Shown here: positions 47,484-56,739 of the stretch, one piece after another
How the letters are laid out: the number at the start of each line of letters is the position of its first letter
Position numbering within the stretch: the stretch's first letter is position 1
From: Akkermansiaceae bacterium
GTDB lineage: Bacteria > Verrucomicrobiota > Verrucomicrobiia > Verrucomicrobiales > Akkermansiaceae
NCBI GenBank assembly: GCA_024233115.1
Contig: JACKQB010000003.1
Coordinates: 620,001 to 684,000 of the forward strand
Direction: 5' to 3'
Length of the DNA: 64,000 nt
Notes under the pieces: model-generated
What the model saw: the letters and a program-made list of their open reading frames with translations, nothing else
What the model was told of the DNA's origin: nothing
Database searches by the model: none
Translations under genes and position numbers: made by a program

Positions 47484-49832
47484 TTAATCTTTAATCACCT
47501 CAAGCGACTTGAAGAAGCGGTCGAAGGCGTCGGGGAAGCGGAGGCGCAACTCATCGGCATAGGCGGAGGCGTTTTTGAGTTTGATCTTTTTTCCATCCGG
47601 ACCGAGCATGTATTCTAACACCATCTCGCTCGGCACTTGGGACTCCCAGTATTGTTCCCAGAAAAAGACCGCCTCGTAACCGGAGCGTCGCAGCACCATG
47701 GTTTCGCCACTCTTCCCGGCAAAAGCGGTGGTCGAGATGGATGTTTTTTCACCATCTTCATCGAGCAAATCCCTCCCGGCCATACCCCGGATGCTGTCTT
47801 GCGGCATCCCGAGCGCGTGCATGAGCGACGGCATGACATCGATGTGGTTGACGTCTTTTCTTGCAGGACCACGACCCATCGACGCCGGCCATTTGATCAG
47901 AATAGGCACCCCGGTTTGCGCCGGCCGCAGTGACGAGCAATGGAACCAACTCCCCTGCTCCTGGAATTCCTCACCGTGGTCGCCGGTGACGATGATGATA
48001 CTCTCGTCGTAGCGGCCCTGTGCCTTGAGAAAATCACAGAACTGCTTCACCTGAAAATCCACCCAGGCCACCGCGTTCCAGTAGCGGTTCACCACCCGCT
48101 GCACCTCGTCCTTGGTGGGGTTCAGTGGAAAGCGGGTGTCCTCGTCGTATTCCTTGAAGGGGGGCTCAAAATCATTGTGCCAGTAGTAGTTATAGTGCGG
48201 CGAGTCGAGGGCGGTGTAGTAAAAGCCACCTCCTTCAGGCCGATTAATGACCGCTTGTTGCAGCCTCTCGAAACTCACCCTCTCGCGCTCGCCGATGTTG
48301 AGCCGGTCAAGCTCGTTGCCATCCCTTGCTTGGTCTAACACGGAAGCCAGATTCTTTTCGTAGCCGAAATTGGATAGCCCGAAATCCTTGTAGTCGAAGT
48401 CGCAGACTGCACGCACTTCGATCTGGTAGCCTGCTTGTTTAAGCTGCTGCAGTGGCACGGCGCCATGGAATTTTTGCCGGTCAGGGATGGACTCCAGCGC
48501 CTCTCGCCAGAAAATCGGCACGCGACTGTGAAAAAAGCCAAACCACGACAAGTGGGTAGCGTTGGACGCCGACCAAGTGCCGTCAAAAGGCTGGCACTCG
48601 GTATCGCGGAACGCACTGAGAAAAGGGGCGACGTCAGGACGGATCGCGTCACTGCGCGTGCTTTCTAACATAAAGATGAAAACATCCGGTTTGGAGTCGA
48701 GTGCGGGAACCGTCCCCTGGTTCTCCGCCAGCCCTTGGTAGAAAGCAACACGGAACCTGCCGACTCCCTGCGGCGGAGCAAAGACACCCAGGTGAAGGTC
48801 AAAGGCCTTACGCTCCTCCTGCCAGACCGTGACAGGTTTCCACTTCGACCCGACCCCCTGCTCTGCGACCACACCCAACCAACAAAACACCGTCATCAGA
48901 AGGGCCGCCCCCACGGAAACCCTGGTGTCAAATCTCTTGGAAATCAGCCAGCAGCCTCCGGCCATCAACATCGCCAGGGCGAAGACCCCCAGAACAATCA
49001 GCCACGCCCCCAGCGGCCCGACGTCAAGTCCACTGGTCTTGAGTTCAACGGCAAGATCGAGACTCCCTGACGAGGTGAGCGCGTTGACCACATTGAGCAG
49101 GGGGCGGTTCCACATGATGCCCAGCAGTTGATCAATGACGACCAGCAATGGCACCAGGCCAAGCACCAGCCAGGGGAGCCAACGGAAATACCTCGGAGCC
49201 GCGCGCATGGTCATCTCCGCCAGCAGGAAACACACGCCCACCATCACAGCATGGGTGAAGATGCGACCCAGAAAGACACTCAGCTTTTCGCCAAAGCCCG
49301 CATCCATCCCCCATGTGAGCCCCAGGTTGTTGACGATGAGAACGATGAGCAGAATCAGATAATAAACCGCATTGATGGGTTTCCGGGCACTGATCCAGTC
49401 GATAAACCCATCAAATGACGGCCAGTCACGGGCTTTGATCCCACGAAACACAAAGGCGAGGATCAACCCTAACAACAAAACGCCGGCAACAAGATACAGA
49501 AACACACCATCGAGTGCCGGGGTGGCGACTCCGGCCATACCGAGAGCCAACAAAACCACCGCCGCCGCGGTCATCACGCCATCATTTTTCCCCAGCAGCC
49601 ATTTTCCAATCCGCCACCAGTAACCACCCACCAGCGCGCCGAGGGTACACAGCCCGGTTCCGATCAGCAGGTTGAAACCGAAGTTACCCGAGCCAAAACG
49701 AACCGGCACCTGCATAGGGCCGACCTCCCACGCTCCGATAAATGGCACCAAGGCGCAGAGGATGCCCCCCAGCCACGCCAGTAGGTGCTGCCATTGGAAG
49801 GGGTCCGATTTCTTGGGTTGACCGATACGCAT
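47484..49832 (-). CDS. Membrane-anchored sulfatase-like (alkaline phosphatase fold) hydrolase
   Basis: A 782-residue inner-membrane protein. The first 330 residues hold about eight hydrophobic helices, and the rest is a periplasmic sulfatase/phosphotransferase domain. FIFMLESTRSDAIRPDVAPF (about 390) holds the first metal ligands and WSASNATHLSWFGFF the likely nucleophile Thr. VTGDHGEEFQEQGSWFH supplies the C-terminal Asp-His metal site. The layout resembles LTA-synthase/YejM/EptA-type enzymes rather than soluble sulfatases. It may modify an envelope polymer or lipid; the substrate is unknown. Confidence 0.85.
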   Translation of the reverse strand: MRIGQPKKSDPFQWQHLLAWLGGILCALVPFIGAWEVGPMQVPVRFGSGNFGFNLLIGTGLCTLGALVGGYWWRIGKWLLGKNDGVMTAAAVVLLALGMAGVATPALDGVFLYLVAGVLLLGLILAFVFRGIKARDWPSFDGFIDWISARKPINAVYYLILLIVLIVNNLGLTWGMDAGFGEKLSVFLGRIFTHAVMVGVCFLLAEMTMRAAPRYFRWLPWLVLGLVPLLVVIDQLLGIMWNRPLLNVVNALTSSGSLDLAVELKTSGLDVGPLGAWLIVLGVFALAMLMAGGCWLISKRFDTRVSVGAALLMTVFCWLGVVAEQGVGSKWKPVTVWQEERKAFDLHLGVFAPPQGVGRFRVAFYQGLAENQGTVPALDSKPDVFIFMLESTRSDAIRPDVAPFLSAFRDTECQPFDGTWSASNATHLSWFGFFHSRVPIFWREALESIPDRQKFHGAVPLQQLKQAGYQIEVRAVCDFDYKDFGLSNFGYEKNLASVLDQARDGNELDRLNIGERERVSFERLQQAVINRPEGGGFYYTALDSPHYNYYWHNDFEPPFKEYDEDTRFPLNPTKDEVQRVVNRYWNAVAWVDFQVKQFCDFLKAQGRYDESIIIVTGDHGEEFQEQGSWFHCSSLRPAQTGVPILIKWPASMGRGPARKDVNHIDVMPSLMHALGMPQDSIRGMAGRDLLDEDGEKTSISTTAFAGKSGETMVLRRSGYEAVFFWEQYWESQVPSEMVLEYMLGPDGKKIKLKNASAYADELRLRFPDAFDRFFKSLEVIKD

Positions 49833-50097
49833 ACAGCCGTGGCCTTACCAAGGCAGGCTGAGATAAGCAAGCACGGGTTAATCAGAACAGTCGCCTCGCT
49901 CTTGCTGTCACTCGCACCGAAAGGCGTCTGACGCAAGCCTGCTGGAACTCACGGATCTGCACCCTAGCGATGCCTCAAAATAACAATGGTTGAAACCATT
50001 CTGGAACTCTGTGAACGGTACTACTTCCGCTTGGACTGCCTGGCCGAAATAACCAACTGTTATGTGCCCCCCCTTTGCAAGGACAACCCCTGACCCA
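49833..50097. other. Intergenic stretch upstream of sulfatase-like gene
   Basis: No gene is supported here. It should include the minus-strand promoter of the sulfatase-like gene; no convincing boxes were found. Confidence 0.4.
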
Positions 50098-50240
50098 GTT
50101 TTGCCGTGATCAGCAGCTACGCACGGCTTGGGCTACGGCGACTACCTTGTGCAACCCACCTCCTTGATCTTTCTAAAAATGGCGGACGAGTATGGTCAGG
50201 CACCTTACGATCTCGATGTCGGTGTGCCGGAGGAATTTTC
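50098..50240 (+). pseudogene. Remnant of type I restriction enzyme M subunit (HsdM), N-terminal part
   Basis: From 50128 the plus strand encodes LGYGDYLVQPTSLIFLKMAD, then EYGQAPYDLDVGVP, close to the N-terminal helical domain of HsdM as I remember it (GYGDYVEQLTYLLFLKMADE-like). The frame has a stop just upstream (TGA at 50107) and resemblance is lost after about 50230. It is therefore a broken fragment, possibly from the same ancestor as the C-terminal piece at 44403-44726. The stretch from 50240 to 50410 encodes nothing I recognise, although a frame around 50355-50410 reads AQTKIREAAKLSRLIKQQ. Confidence 0.6.
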
Positions 50241-50414
50241 ATCGGCGAGACAATTTTCTCAAAGGGGCGGATTGGGAGGCGCAATACATGTAAACCCTAC
50301 GAAACCCTACGTGAACCCGGCAAGGCCAAGGGCATGCCGGGTAGATCTCCACCAAGGCGCAAACCAAGATCCGGGAGGCGGCGAAGCTCTCGCGGCTGAT
50401 CAAGCAGCAGGGAG

Positions 50415-50484
50415 TGCCGACACGCCTGTCCGCATTGTTGCTTGGGTTGCCGGTGGACAGGAGTGTCCACCCTCCCCAAGGTAA
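50415..50484 (-). repeat. Stop-codon-adjacent hairpin repeat, copy C
   Basis: Thirteen nt after the TGA of the gene ending at 50485 the minus strand has GGTGGACACTCCTGTCCACC, a near-perfect hairpin, then GGCAACCCAAGCAACAAT and a second small hairpin around GACAGGCGTGTC. The tail GGCAACCCAAG is identical to copy B. Confidence 0.65.
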
Positions 50485-51360
50485 TCAGTGGCCCAGCACT
50501 TCCTTGATACTTGGCATGAGTTTGCCGGTGCGCTCGTTACCCTGCATCCAGGACCAGAGCTTGGTGGTTTTCATCTCGGTGGCACCGCCGGTCTGGAGGA
50601 AAAAACCATCCCCCTCCTTGCCCGCATCCACATTGGTGGCGGGGTTGCGGTCGCCGGTGAAGCGCGCCCGGGTCAGGGCGGTCCATTTCCCGTCCAACCC
50701 CATGGCCCATGTATTTTGATAACGGGCACGGCGGATGATCTTGGCGGACTCGTAGTTTCTCCTGAAGTCCTCGACAAAGGAATATCCGCCGCGCAGCCTG
50801 ATCCCGGTGGTCGGGGTGCGCAGGGCGGTCATGAGCTGCCACTTCCTGCGGGTGTTGTCGTAAAACCAGCCACGGAAGTCGGTGAACTGGGTGCCCCCGT
50901 CCTCGACCTGTTTGGCCTGAACCAGAAAACGGACAGTCTCGCCGGTTTTCCAGTCGTAGTCATAAAAACTCTGTGCCCCGGTGCCCTCGCCGCCAAACCT
51001 GCCGGTGCGGACACCCTCGCCGGTTTCCAGCACACGGGCACGTTTGGACTCGCCGACCGCATGTTTGTCGTTGGTCTGGCTGTTATCCCAGACTGAGAAC
51101 AGGATCACCTTCTTGCCATTGGCGAGTTCCTGCATGCCAAAATAGCCTTTATTGAAGCCCAGGGCGCAGAAGTAGGTGCCGGGAGCGGATTGCTGCACCA
51201 CGATCTCGTTGTAGAGGACCGTGGACTCCTTCATTTCATAACCCAGGTGCACCGACCGGCATTGGCGTTTTTTCTCCATCTCGAGGTCGGGAGCAGAGGC
51301 AACGGAGCCCATTGAGGCCGCAAGGGTTAATGCGGGAAGAATCGTTTTGTAGGATATCAT
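50485..51360 (-). CDS. Secreted DUF3472-like protein
   Basis: A 291-residue exported protein starting MISYKTILPALTLAAS with cleavage near VASAPD; the open frame runs further upstream but overlaps rplS on the other strand. The mature chain looks beta-rich, with text recalling DUF3472 (GYFGMQELANGKKVILFSVWD near residue 75, then GAQSFYDYDWKTGETVRFLV and RGWFYDNTRRKWQLMTALRTP). It may be a carbohydrate-associated secreted protein. Function is unknown. It is followed at once by hairpin repeat copy C. Confidence 0.7.
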   Translation of the reverse strand: MISYKTILPALTLAASMGSVASAPDLEMEKKRQCRSVHLGYEMKESTVLYNEIVVQQSAPGTYFCALGFNKGYFGMQELANGKKVILFSVWDNSQTNDKHAVGESKRARVLETGEGVRTGRFGGEGTGAQSFYDYDWKTGETVRFLVQAKQVEDGGTQFTDFRGWFYDNTRRKWQLMTALRTPTTGIRLRGGYSFVEDFRRNYESAKIIRRARYQNTWAMGLDGKWTALTRARFTGDRNPATNVDAGKEGDGFFLQTGGATEMKTTKLWSWMQGNERTGKLMPSIKEVLGH

Positions 51361-51537
51361 GTCGGAAGAATAAACGAGGTCGACCACCATAGTTTTGCAA
51401 ATTTCTGATAAAATTCGCCACAAATCCGCGAAAAACAGTTGCAATCCCATAGTTGATACGCTAGTTCTCCCGCCCGCTCGCAGCTCCCCCCAGTGCTCGG
51501 CACCCATTTTCAAACTAATTTCCAACCAGAGGTAGAT

Positions 51538-51894
51538 ATGAACATCATCGACAAAATCGAAAACGAGCAGCTCAAGGACGTCGCAGACTTTAACGTCGGA
51601 GACAGCTTGAAAGTCCACACACGTGTTGTGGAAGGAGGCAAAGAGCGTATCCAGATCTTCGCCGGCCTTTGCATCGGCAGAAAAGGCAGTGGCCTGAACG
51701 CATCCTACACCGTCCGCAAGATTTCCTCCGGCGAAGGTGTTGAGCGTGTGTTCCCACTGCACACACCACGTGTCGCCAAGATCGAAGTCACCCGCAAGGG
51801 CAAGGTGCGTCGCGCCAAGCTCAACTACCTCCGCGATCGCGTGGGTAAGCGCGCCCTCTATGTGAGGCCCGCTGACGCCAACGAGAAGGAGTAG
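51538..51894 (+). CDS. rplS: Ribosomal protein bL19
   Basis: A 118-residue 50S subunit protein at the 30S-50S interface. Family text: FNVGDSLKVHTRVVEGGKER, IQIFAGLCIGRKGSGLNASY, TVRKISSGEGVERVFPLHTP and KVRRAKLNYLRDRVGK. The start MNIIDKIENEQLKDV at 51538 is preceded by AGAGGTAG, one of the few clear Shine-Dalgarno sites here. The usual partners rpsP, rimM and trmD are not adjacent. Confidence 0.97.
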   Translation: MNIIDKIENEQLKDVADFNVGDSLKVHTRVVEGGKERIQIFAGLCIGRKGSGLNASYTVRKISSGEGVERVFPLHTPRVAKIEVTRKGKVRRAKLNYLRDRVGKRALYVRPADANEKE

Positions 51895-51932
51895 TTCCAA
51901 ACACACCGACTCACTCGCTCTGCGAATCTTTC

Positions 51933-51962
51933 AAAAAGCCTCCTATGCCGGGAGGTTTTTTT
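51933..51962 (+). terminator. Intrinsic terminator of rplS
   Basis: The stem CCTCC/GGAGG (51939-51943, 51951-51955), extended by AAAAAG/TTTTTT pairing, ends in a run of seven T. It lies 45 nt behind the rplS stop. Confidence 0.85.
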
Positions 51963-52017
51963 GTGTAAGGTGTCCTCGTCCGACAGAGTAAATTTCCCCG
52001 TCCCGTCCCAGCTCTCC

Positions 52018-52962
52018 ATGCGTATTCCCATCCCCATAGTCATCGTTGCTTGCCTCCTCGCTATCGTGGTGGTCTGGATGATTGGTACACGCAATACAGA
52101 TTTCACCACCCCTCCAACTCCCCAGGATCTCGTGGAAATCTCCAGGCAGTGGGAAGAAAGCCGTCCCAACATCCCTCCGCCGAAACCCATCAATGCAGGA
52201 TTGTTAGAGGACAGGGATGACACCATCCCGCAAACCCCCGTTACCCCGGCCCGCCCCCAACCCGAGAAGCTGCCCACCGGCAACCTTCTCCACGCTCCCG
52301 CCCTCTCCGAGTATGGCACACTGGGGAATAAAGGTGGCGAGGCGATGGTGGCGCTCGCCACCCACCTCGAAACCAAGGGTGAGCTTCAGCGCGCGCTGTT
52401 GGCTTGGGAGAGGGTCATCGACACCTCCGGCCCCACCGATGACGAACGCCAGCTTGCCGTGACTGCCATCAAGCGGTTAAAATCATCGCTCCCCCCGTGG
52501 AACCCAGATCCCGCCGCGGACCTCTCCCTGACCCTCCACGCCGGTGCCACGCTGAGGGACAAAAAGGCCCTTGAGGATGCGATGAGCACCGTAGCCGACC
52601 TTATCAGCGAGGCCTCCGGCAATGTGGTGCAGGTGACCACCAAGACGTCGATTGGAAATAGCCGCGGGCTCAAAACCCCGCGCATCCCGATCGCGATATG
52701 GTTTTCCCGTCCGGGAACAACCGATTCCGGCGCACGCGCGGAAACTCCCCCGATTTCCTTTATGGCCGACCCCAGTGAGAAGGAAATGCTCGCCAGCCAG
52801 ATCGAAGCCGGTGTCTACGCCCTCCTGCGCGCCCACATGGCCAGTGAGACCAGCTTCTCGCCGCTGCCCGAGTATCCAGCCGGAGTCAAACCGGATGACT
52901 TGCTCAAACATCACATCACCCGCCTCATGTGGCGCGAGTTCGTCAAGAGCATGAAAGAGTAG
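52018..52962 (+). CDS. Membrane-anchored hypothetical protein
   Basis: A 314-residue protein with one N-terminal membrane helix (MRIPIPIVIVACLLAIVVVWMI) and a proline-rich linker, then a domain with a helical pair like one TPR (GGEAMVALATHLETKGELQRALLAWERVID, about 105-135) and an alpha/beta C-terminal region. The start at 52018 directly precedes the helix; the frame opens at 51961 inside the terminator. I do not recognise a family. The heptad TCGGGTG repeat follows its stop codon. Confidence 0.6.
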   Translation: MRIPIPIVIVACLLAIVVVWMIGTRNTDFTTPPTPQDLVEISRQWEESRPNIPPPKPINAGLLEDRDDTIPQTPVTPARPQPEKLPTGNLLHAPALSEYGTLGNKGGEAMVALATHLETKGELQRALLAWERVIDTSGPTDDERQLAVTAIKRLKSSLPPWNPDPAADLSLTLHAGATLRDKKALEDAMSTVADLISEASGNVVQVTTKTSIGNSRGLKTPRIPIAIWFSRPGTTDSGARAETPPISFMADPSEKEMLASQIEAGVYALLRAHMASETSFSPLPEYPAGVKPDDLLKHHITRLMWREFVKSMKE

Positions 52963-52963
52963 G

Positions 52964-52990
52964 TCGGGTGTCGGGTGTCGGGTGTCGGGA
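52964..52990. repeat. TCGGGTG 7-bp tandem repeat
   Basis: Three full copies and one partial copy of TCGGGTG begin 2 nt after the stop codon at 52962. A unit length of 7 makes this slippage-prone, but it lies outside coding sequence. Confidence 0.8.
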
Positions 52991-53026
52991 AAAAAGATGC
53001 CCCGTTACCTTGGAGGCAGCGGGGCG
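52990..53026 (-). terminator. Intrinsic terminator of TPR gene
   Basis: On the minus strand GCCCCG (53025-53020) pairs with CGGGGC (53004-52999), followed by ATCTTTTTT (52998-52990). It lies about 47 nt behind the stop at 53073. Confidence 0.75.
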
Positions 53027-53072
53027 TGTTAGCATGTTTTGTTTTTGAACCCCGCGGCTGCGGGATTGGAGT

Positions 53073-54470
53073 TTAACCTGAATAGGAGTCTTCCACGCGT
53101 TTGGCGACATCGCGGTAGCCGTAGTCGACTTCGTAGATCTGTTTGAAGCTATCGAGGGCGGCGGCCTTGTCTCCCATATCCTCGTGGATAAGCCCCTTTT
53201 CATACAGCACCTCTTTTTTGGTTCCGTCCATTCCGACGAGATCAGCAAGTGCGTCTGAAAGCTGCTTGATGGCAAGGTCGTGCATGTGTTTGGCCCGGAA
53301 GGTCTTTCCTAACAACAGCAGCACGCGTGTGCGTATGTGCGGGTTTCTGGTCGCCTGCTGCAAGTGGGGGATCGCATCGCTGTGGTTACCCGCCTTGTAG
53401 AGCGCCAGACCGAGCTCGTAGCGGAGCTGCGGGTCGGTGGGATTCCGGTCGACGCGCTCCTGGGCCTCCGTCACCTGTTCAGCGATCCGCTGGGCTAACA
53501 TGCTGTCGTATTTCGCGCGTAACTCGGCATTCTCCGGATCGGCGGCACAGGCTTTCTTAAGCTCGCTAAGCCCAAAGTCGGCGGCCTTGTCCTTCATATA
53601 GGCCGCCTTGTTTTGCAGTGCCACGTCCTTGCTGCTCAACTCGTAGGCGTAGTTGTAAAACGAGTAGGCATTGGGCCAGTCCTCCAGTTGTTCATACAGG
53701 CTGGCGACCTTTTTCACCAAGGCCAGGTTCTGGTTGTCAGCCGCATACTCTTCAGAGAGTTTGGCGAGCTTTTCCAACAACTGGTCGCGCGTCATGGCAG
53801 CACGGTTAGATGCCTCGAGCGCCGCGGTCTCATCACCGCTCTTCATCACGTCACGGAAACTCTGGGCTTCTTCCCACTTCTGCTTCTTCATCGACGCACG
53901 GGCTGTTGCGTCCTTGGAGCCTTTCACCGCATGAATATCGGTAGCATCCTGTTTGCAGATGTCATTGTAGACATCCGCCGCCTTGTCAGGCATATCCCGG
54001 GCGAGGTAGTGTTCGGCCAGCTTGTGCAGGAGCTTGGTGTTTTCAGGAGAACCACTACGCACAGTCTCCAAGGCGAAAGCTGCCGTGTTGAGCATGTTGA
54101 GACGCAGGGCACAATCGAACAGCAGATCGTTGGCCGGACCGTCAAAGGGTGACTTGGCGAGTTCTTTTTCGAGTGCCATCATTGCCCCTTCCGGGTCTTT
54201 TTTACCTTGGGACGGAATTTTCATCAGCGACAGACCACTGCCGCCAAAAAGTCCCTTTTTAAGCTTCTTGCCCGCCAGGTTGGACGCCGCACTGTTTCTG
54301 GCCAGTTTACGCGCATCCAGGAATCCGGGCGCCTCCTTGAGCACTGCATGACAAAGACTGATCGCATAGGTGAAGTTCCTCATCTCATAAGCGCTCTGTG
54401 CCTTCAGCCAGAGGGATTTGATATTCGATGGAAGTTCTGCTTCGGTTACTTCGGTAAGGTCGTCACTCAT
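53073..54470 (-). CDS. Cytoplasmic TPR-repeat protein
   Basis: A 465-residue protein without a signal peptide, starting MSDDLTEVTEAELPSNIKSL at 54470. Tetratricopeptide-like helices are spread over the chain (MRNFTYAISLCHAVLKEAPG near 30, EDWPNAYSFYNYAYELSSKD near 260, DPQLRYELGLALYKAGNHSD near 345, KAAALDSFKQIYEVDY near the end). Lys-Ala-rich stretches occur mid-protein. It is probably a scaffold or adaptor; its partners are unknown. It has its own terminator. Confidence 0.72.
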   Translation of the reverse strand: MSDDLTEVTEAELPSNIKSLWLKAQSAYEMRNFTYAISLCHAVLKEAPGFLDARKLARNSAASNLAGKKLKKGLFGGSGLSLMKIPSQGKKDPEGAMMALEKELAKSPFDGPANDLLFDCALRLNMLNTAAFALETVRSGSPENTKLLHKLAEHYLARDMPDKAADVYNDICKQDATDIHAVKGSKDATARASMKKQKWEEAQSFRDVMKSGDETAALEASNRAAMTRDQLLEKLAKLSEEYAADNQNLALVKKVASLYEQLEDWPNAYSFYNYAYELSSKDVALQNKAAYMKDKAADFGLSELKKACAADPENAELRAKYDSMLAQRIAEQVTEAQERVDRNPTDPQLRYELGLALYKAGNHSDAIPHLQQATRNPHIRTRVLLLLGKTFRAKHMHDLAIKQLSDALADLVGMDGTKKEVLYEKGLIHEDMGDKAAALDSFKQIYEVDYGYRDVAKRVEDSYSG

Positions 54471-54726
54471 TGTTGTTCGTTCTAGGTTCATTCGTCGGAC
54501 ATGGATACGCCCGTCTTTTTACGAAGTGCATCATGTCCAAATGAGGCCCCTTGGCAAGCCCCCTTCCGATACTTTTCAGAAGATCTTTATCAGGCATATA
54601 CATTGCCATGACGCATGTGTGCATTTTGCGTGCTTTTGCACGTCATCAGGGGCTTTCCTGGGAGTCCCACATTCACGTGTAGCCCACTCGCCGCAGTGAT
54701 ATCGCGGCAACCATTGCGCCCGTTGT

Positions 54727-54752
54727 TGTTTCATTTGGTTGTTTCATTTGGT
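54727..54752. repeat. 13-bp tandem repeat upstream of efflux operon
   Basis: Two perfect copies of TGTTTCATTTGGT (54727-54739, 54740-54752) stand directly before TTGACAATCCG and the start codon at 54788. They lie in the promoter region of the metal efflux operon and could be an operator. The remainder of 54471-54726 shows no gene. Confidence 0.6.
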
Positions 54753-54787
54753 TTGACAATCCGCAATATACGTTGAGAGTGGCGGGG

Positions 54788-55264
54788 ATGCGCAAGATTG
54801 GCTCATACCTTATCATCCTGGTCTTCCTCACCGCTTACGGGCGCTGTGTGGCCGACCAGTTCGGTATGCTGCACAACAGCGAAGCATCGTGCTGCGTGAC
54901 TCTTTGTGATGTAGCCGCTCATTGCCCAACTGCCGGCGAGGATCACCCGGCCGATACGGGCCACCCTGATTCAGAGGCTCCGGACGACCGGGAACAACCC
55001 GCCCCCTGCCAGCTCTGTTTCATTCTGGGCAGCGACAGCATGCTCCTAGAAGACGGTCTCCAGCTCCCCTCCCCGACCCTGCTAGAGCTTTCTGATTTTT
55101 TCTCATTCACTGCGACGCTTGATGATATCCTGCGTGCACATGGGACCTCATTGACCCGGGAGCTGACTCCATCGGGTTACCCGGACCCCTCGGCTGAGCA
55201 TCGCTCCCGACTTATGCGTATTGGCGCAAAAACGACACCCGTCCGTGGGCCGTCGCTTGCTTGA
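54788..55264 (+). CDS. Small secreted Cys/His-rich protein heading efflux operon
   Basis: A 158-residue exported protein (MRKIGSYLIILVFLTAYGRC, cleavage near VADQ). The mature N-terminal half carries CCVTLCDVAAHC, several His/Asp residues (GEDHPADTGHPDSE) and a CQLC pair, suggesting metal binding. The C-terminal half has no recognisable fold. It precedes the CzcCBA-type genes on the same strand, so a role in periplasmic metal sensing or delivery is likely but inferred. A start at 54773 is possible. Confidence 0.65.
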   Translation: MRKIGSYLIILVFLTAYGRCVADQFGMLHNSEASCCVTLCDVAAHCPTAGEDHPADTGHPDSEAPDDREQPAPCQLCFILGSDSMLLEDGLQLPSPTLLELSDFFSFTATLDDILRAHGTSLTRELTPSGYPDPSAEHRSRLMRIGAKTTPVRGPSLA

Positions 55265-55447
55265 TTAGCGTGCCCCGCGTATGCTGCGTTACCCTTCTCG
55301 TGGTGCGCGGCCATTGTTTGGTGTGGGTCCGCCATTGAACTATTGAAATACCGCAGGGAGATTCATCTCTTTCTGCCTGGTTCTCTTATTTCCCCATCGG
55401 TTTTCCCGGTCCCGATTTCCCGACCGACGATCCATTACTTGAAATCC

Positions 55448-56710
55448 ATGAAATTCCTTACCCAAGATCACGCCGCTCGCTGGAGCCACGCAAGATCCCT
55501 CCTACTCACGTTCCTAACAGCATCATGCCTGGCTGCACCGGCTCATAGCGCCGAGGCCTTGGTCGTATCACTGCACTCGATCCCTGATCGCATCAAAAAA
55601 CAGAACCCCGAACTCGCCGCAGCCCGCTACCGTATTGCCGAAGCCGTGGGCCGGCTCAACCAATCGGGGCTCCATAGCAACCCCGAACTCGGTGTTGATA
55701 TCTCGCACAATCCCAGCTTCCGCGAACGCGCGCTCAATGTAAGCATTGCCCAGAAGTTTCCCGTGACCAATCGGCTTCAACTCGAAAAAGCCGTTTCCCT
55801 CACCTCTCTCCGTGCGGCGCAGGCGGAAGTGCGTGATGTCGAGCGGCGACTCGTCGCCGAAAGCAAAGAACTCCTGATCAAGGTGCTGGCGCTGCGCCAA
55901 CAAAAAGAGTTAATCAAAAAACAGGAAACCGTTGCCAAACAACTCGCCGACTACATTGGCGAAGCGGCCAAAAAAGGAGAAGGCTCGGTTCTTGATGCGG
56001 GCCAGGCCAGGCTTGAAGCCGCGCAGTTTGCCAACCAGCTACGCCAGCTCAATGCCCAGTCGGCCAGTCTCAGTGGCCAGCTCAAACCCCTGCTTGGCAT
56101 GTCGACCACAGATCCGCTCGTCGTCAGCGGCGACCTGCCTGAAATCCCCCCGCCTGCGCGCTCGGTCAATCCTGACCAACGGCCTGATTTACAAGCGGCC
56201 AAACTCAATGCCAAGGCTGCCGCCGAAGCTGCGGCACTGGAAAGAGCCAGGTCACGCGACGATATCGAGCTGTCCGTTTCTGCCGGGATGGAACGCTCGG
56301 AGGATGCGCCCGACGGGTATGACACCGAGGCCACTGTCGGGGTAGGTATCCGTATCCCGCTGCCACTTTGGAATAAAAATGAAGGTGCCATCCAGGAAGC
56401 TGATGCGCGTAGGGCACGGAAGACAAAGGAAGTCACCGCCCTCGCCCACAACATCCGTCACGAGGCCTCCACGGCCCATGCCGAGATGACCGAGTGGATC
56501 CAACTCGCACGCGAGATCTCAGAGAACCTGCTACCCCTTGCCCACAAGCAGGCTGATCTGGCGGTCAAAGCCTACCGCGAAGGCCAGGGCGACCTCCAGG
56601 CCACCCTGCGCACCCGCGAGCAACTCCTCAAGCTGGCATCCGCCAGACTGGATGCGTTGCGCGATTTCCATCTCGCCAAGACCCGCTACGAGGCCGCGCT
56701 CGCCAAGTAG
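55448..56710 (+). CDS. TolC-family outer-membrane efflux protein (CzcC-like)
   Basis: Outer-membrane channel of a tripartite RND pump, 420 residues with signal peptide (cleavage about AHSAEA). TolC-family helical repeats are evident: NPELAAARYRIAEAVGRLNQ near residue 45 and LQAAKLNAKAAAEAAALERA near 250, with GVGIRIPLPLWNKNEGAIQE (about 296-315) in a strand/turn typical of CzcC/CusC-like proteins. The start ATG at 55448 precedes the signal peptide; the frame extends to a TTG at 55343. It is followed by the adaptor gene after 29 nt. Confidence 0.9.
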   Translation: MKFLTQDHAARWSHARSLLLTFLTASCLAAPAHSAEALVVSLHSIPDRIKKQNPELAAARYRIAEAVGRLNQSGLHSNPELGVDISHNPSFRERALNVSIAQKFPVTNRLQLEKAVSLTSLRAAQAEVRDVERRLVAESKELLIKVLALRQQKELIKKQETVAKQLADYIGEAAKKGEGSVLDAGQARLEAAQFANQLRQLNAQSASLSGQLKPLLGMSTTDPLVVSGDLPEIPPPARSVNPDQRPDLQAAKLNAKAAAEAAALERARSRDDIELSVSAGMERSEDAPDGYDTEATVGVGIRIPLPLWNKNEGAIQEADARRARKTKEVTALAHNIRHEASTAHAEMTEWIQLAREISENLLPLAHKQADLAVKAYREGQGDLQATLRTREQLLKLASARLDALRDFHLAKTRYEAALAK

Positions 56711-56739
56711 TTTCACTTCCTTACCAGCACTCAATATTC

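Noticed and set aside
51361..51906. Upstream extension of the DUF3472-like frame across rplS
   Set aside because: It is antisense to bL19, and the signal peptide fixes the start at 51360.
52964..52990. TCGGGTG repeat as a CRISPR or origin iteron array
   Set aside because: Too short, perfect 7-bp tandem without spacers, no cas, dnaA or rep gene nearby.
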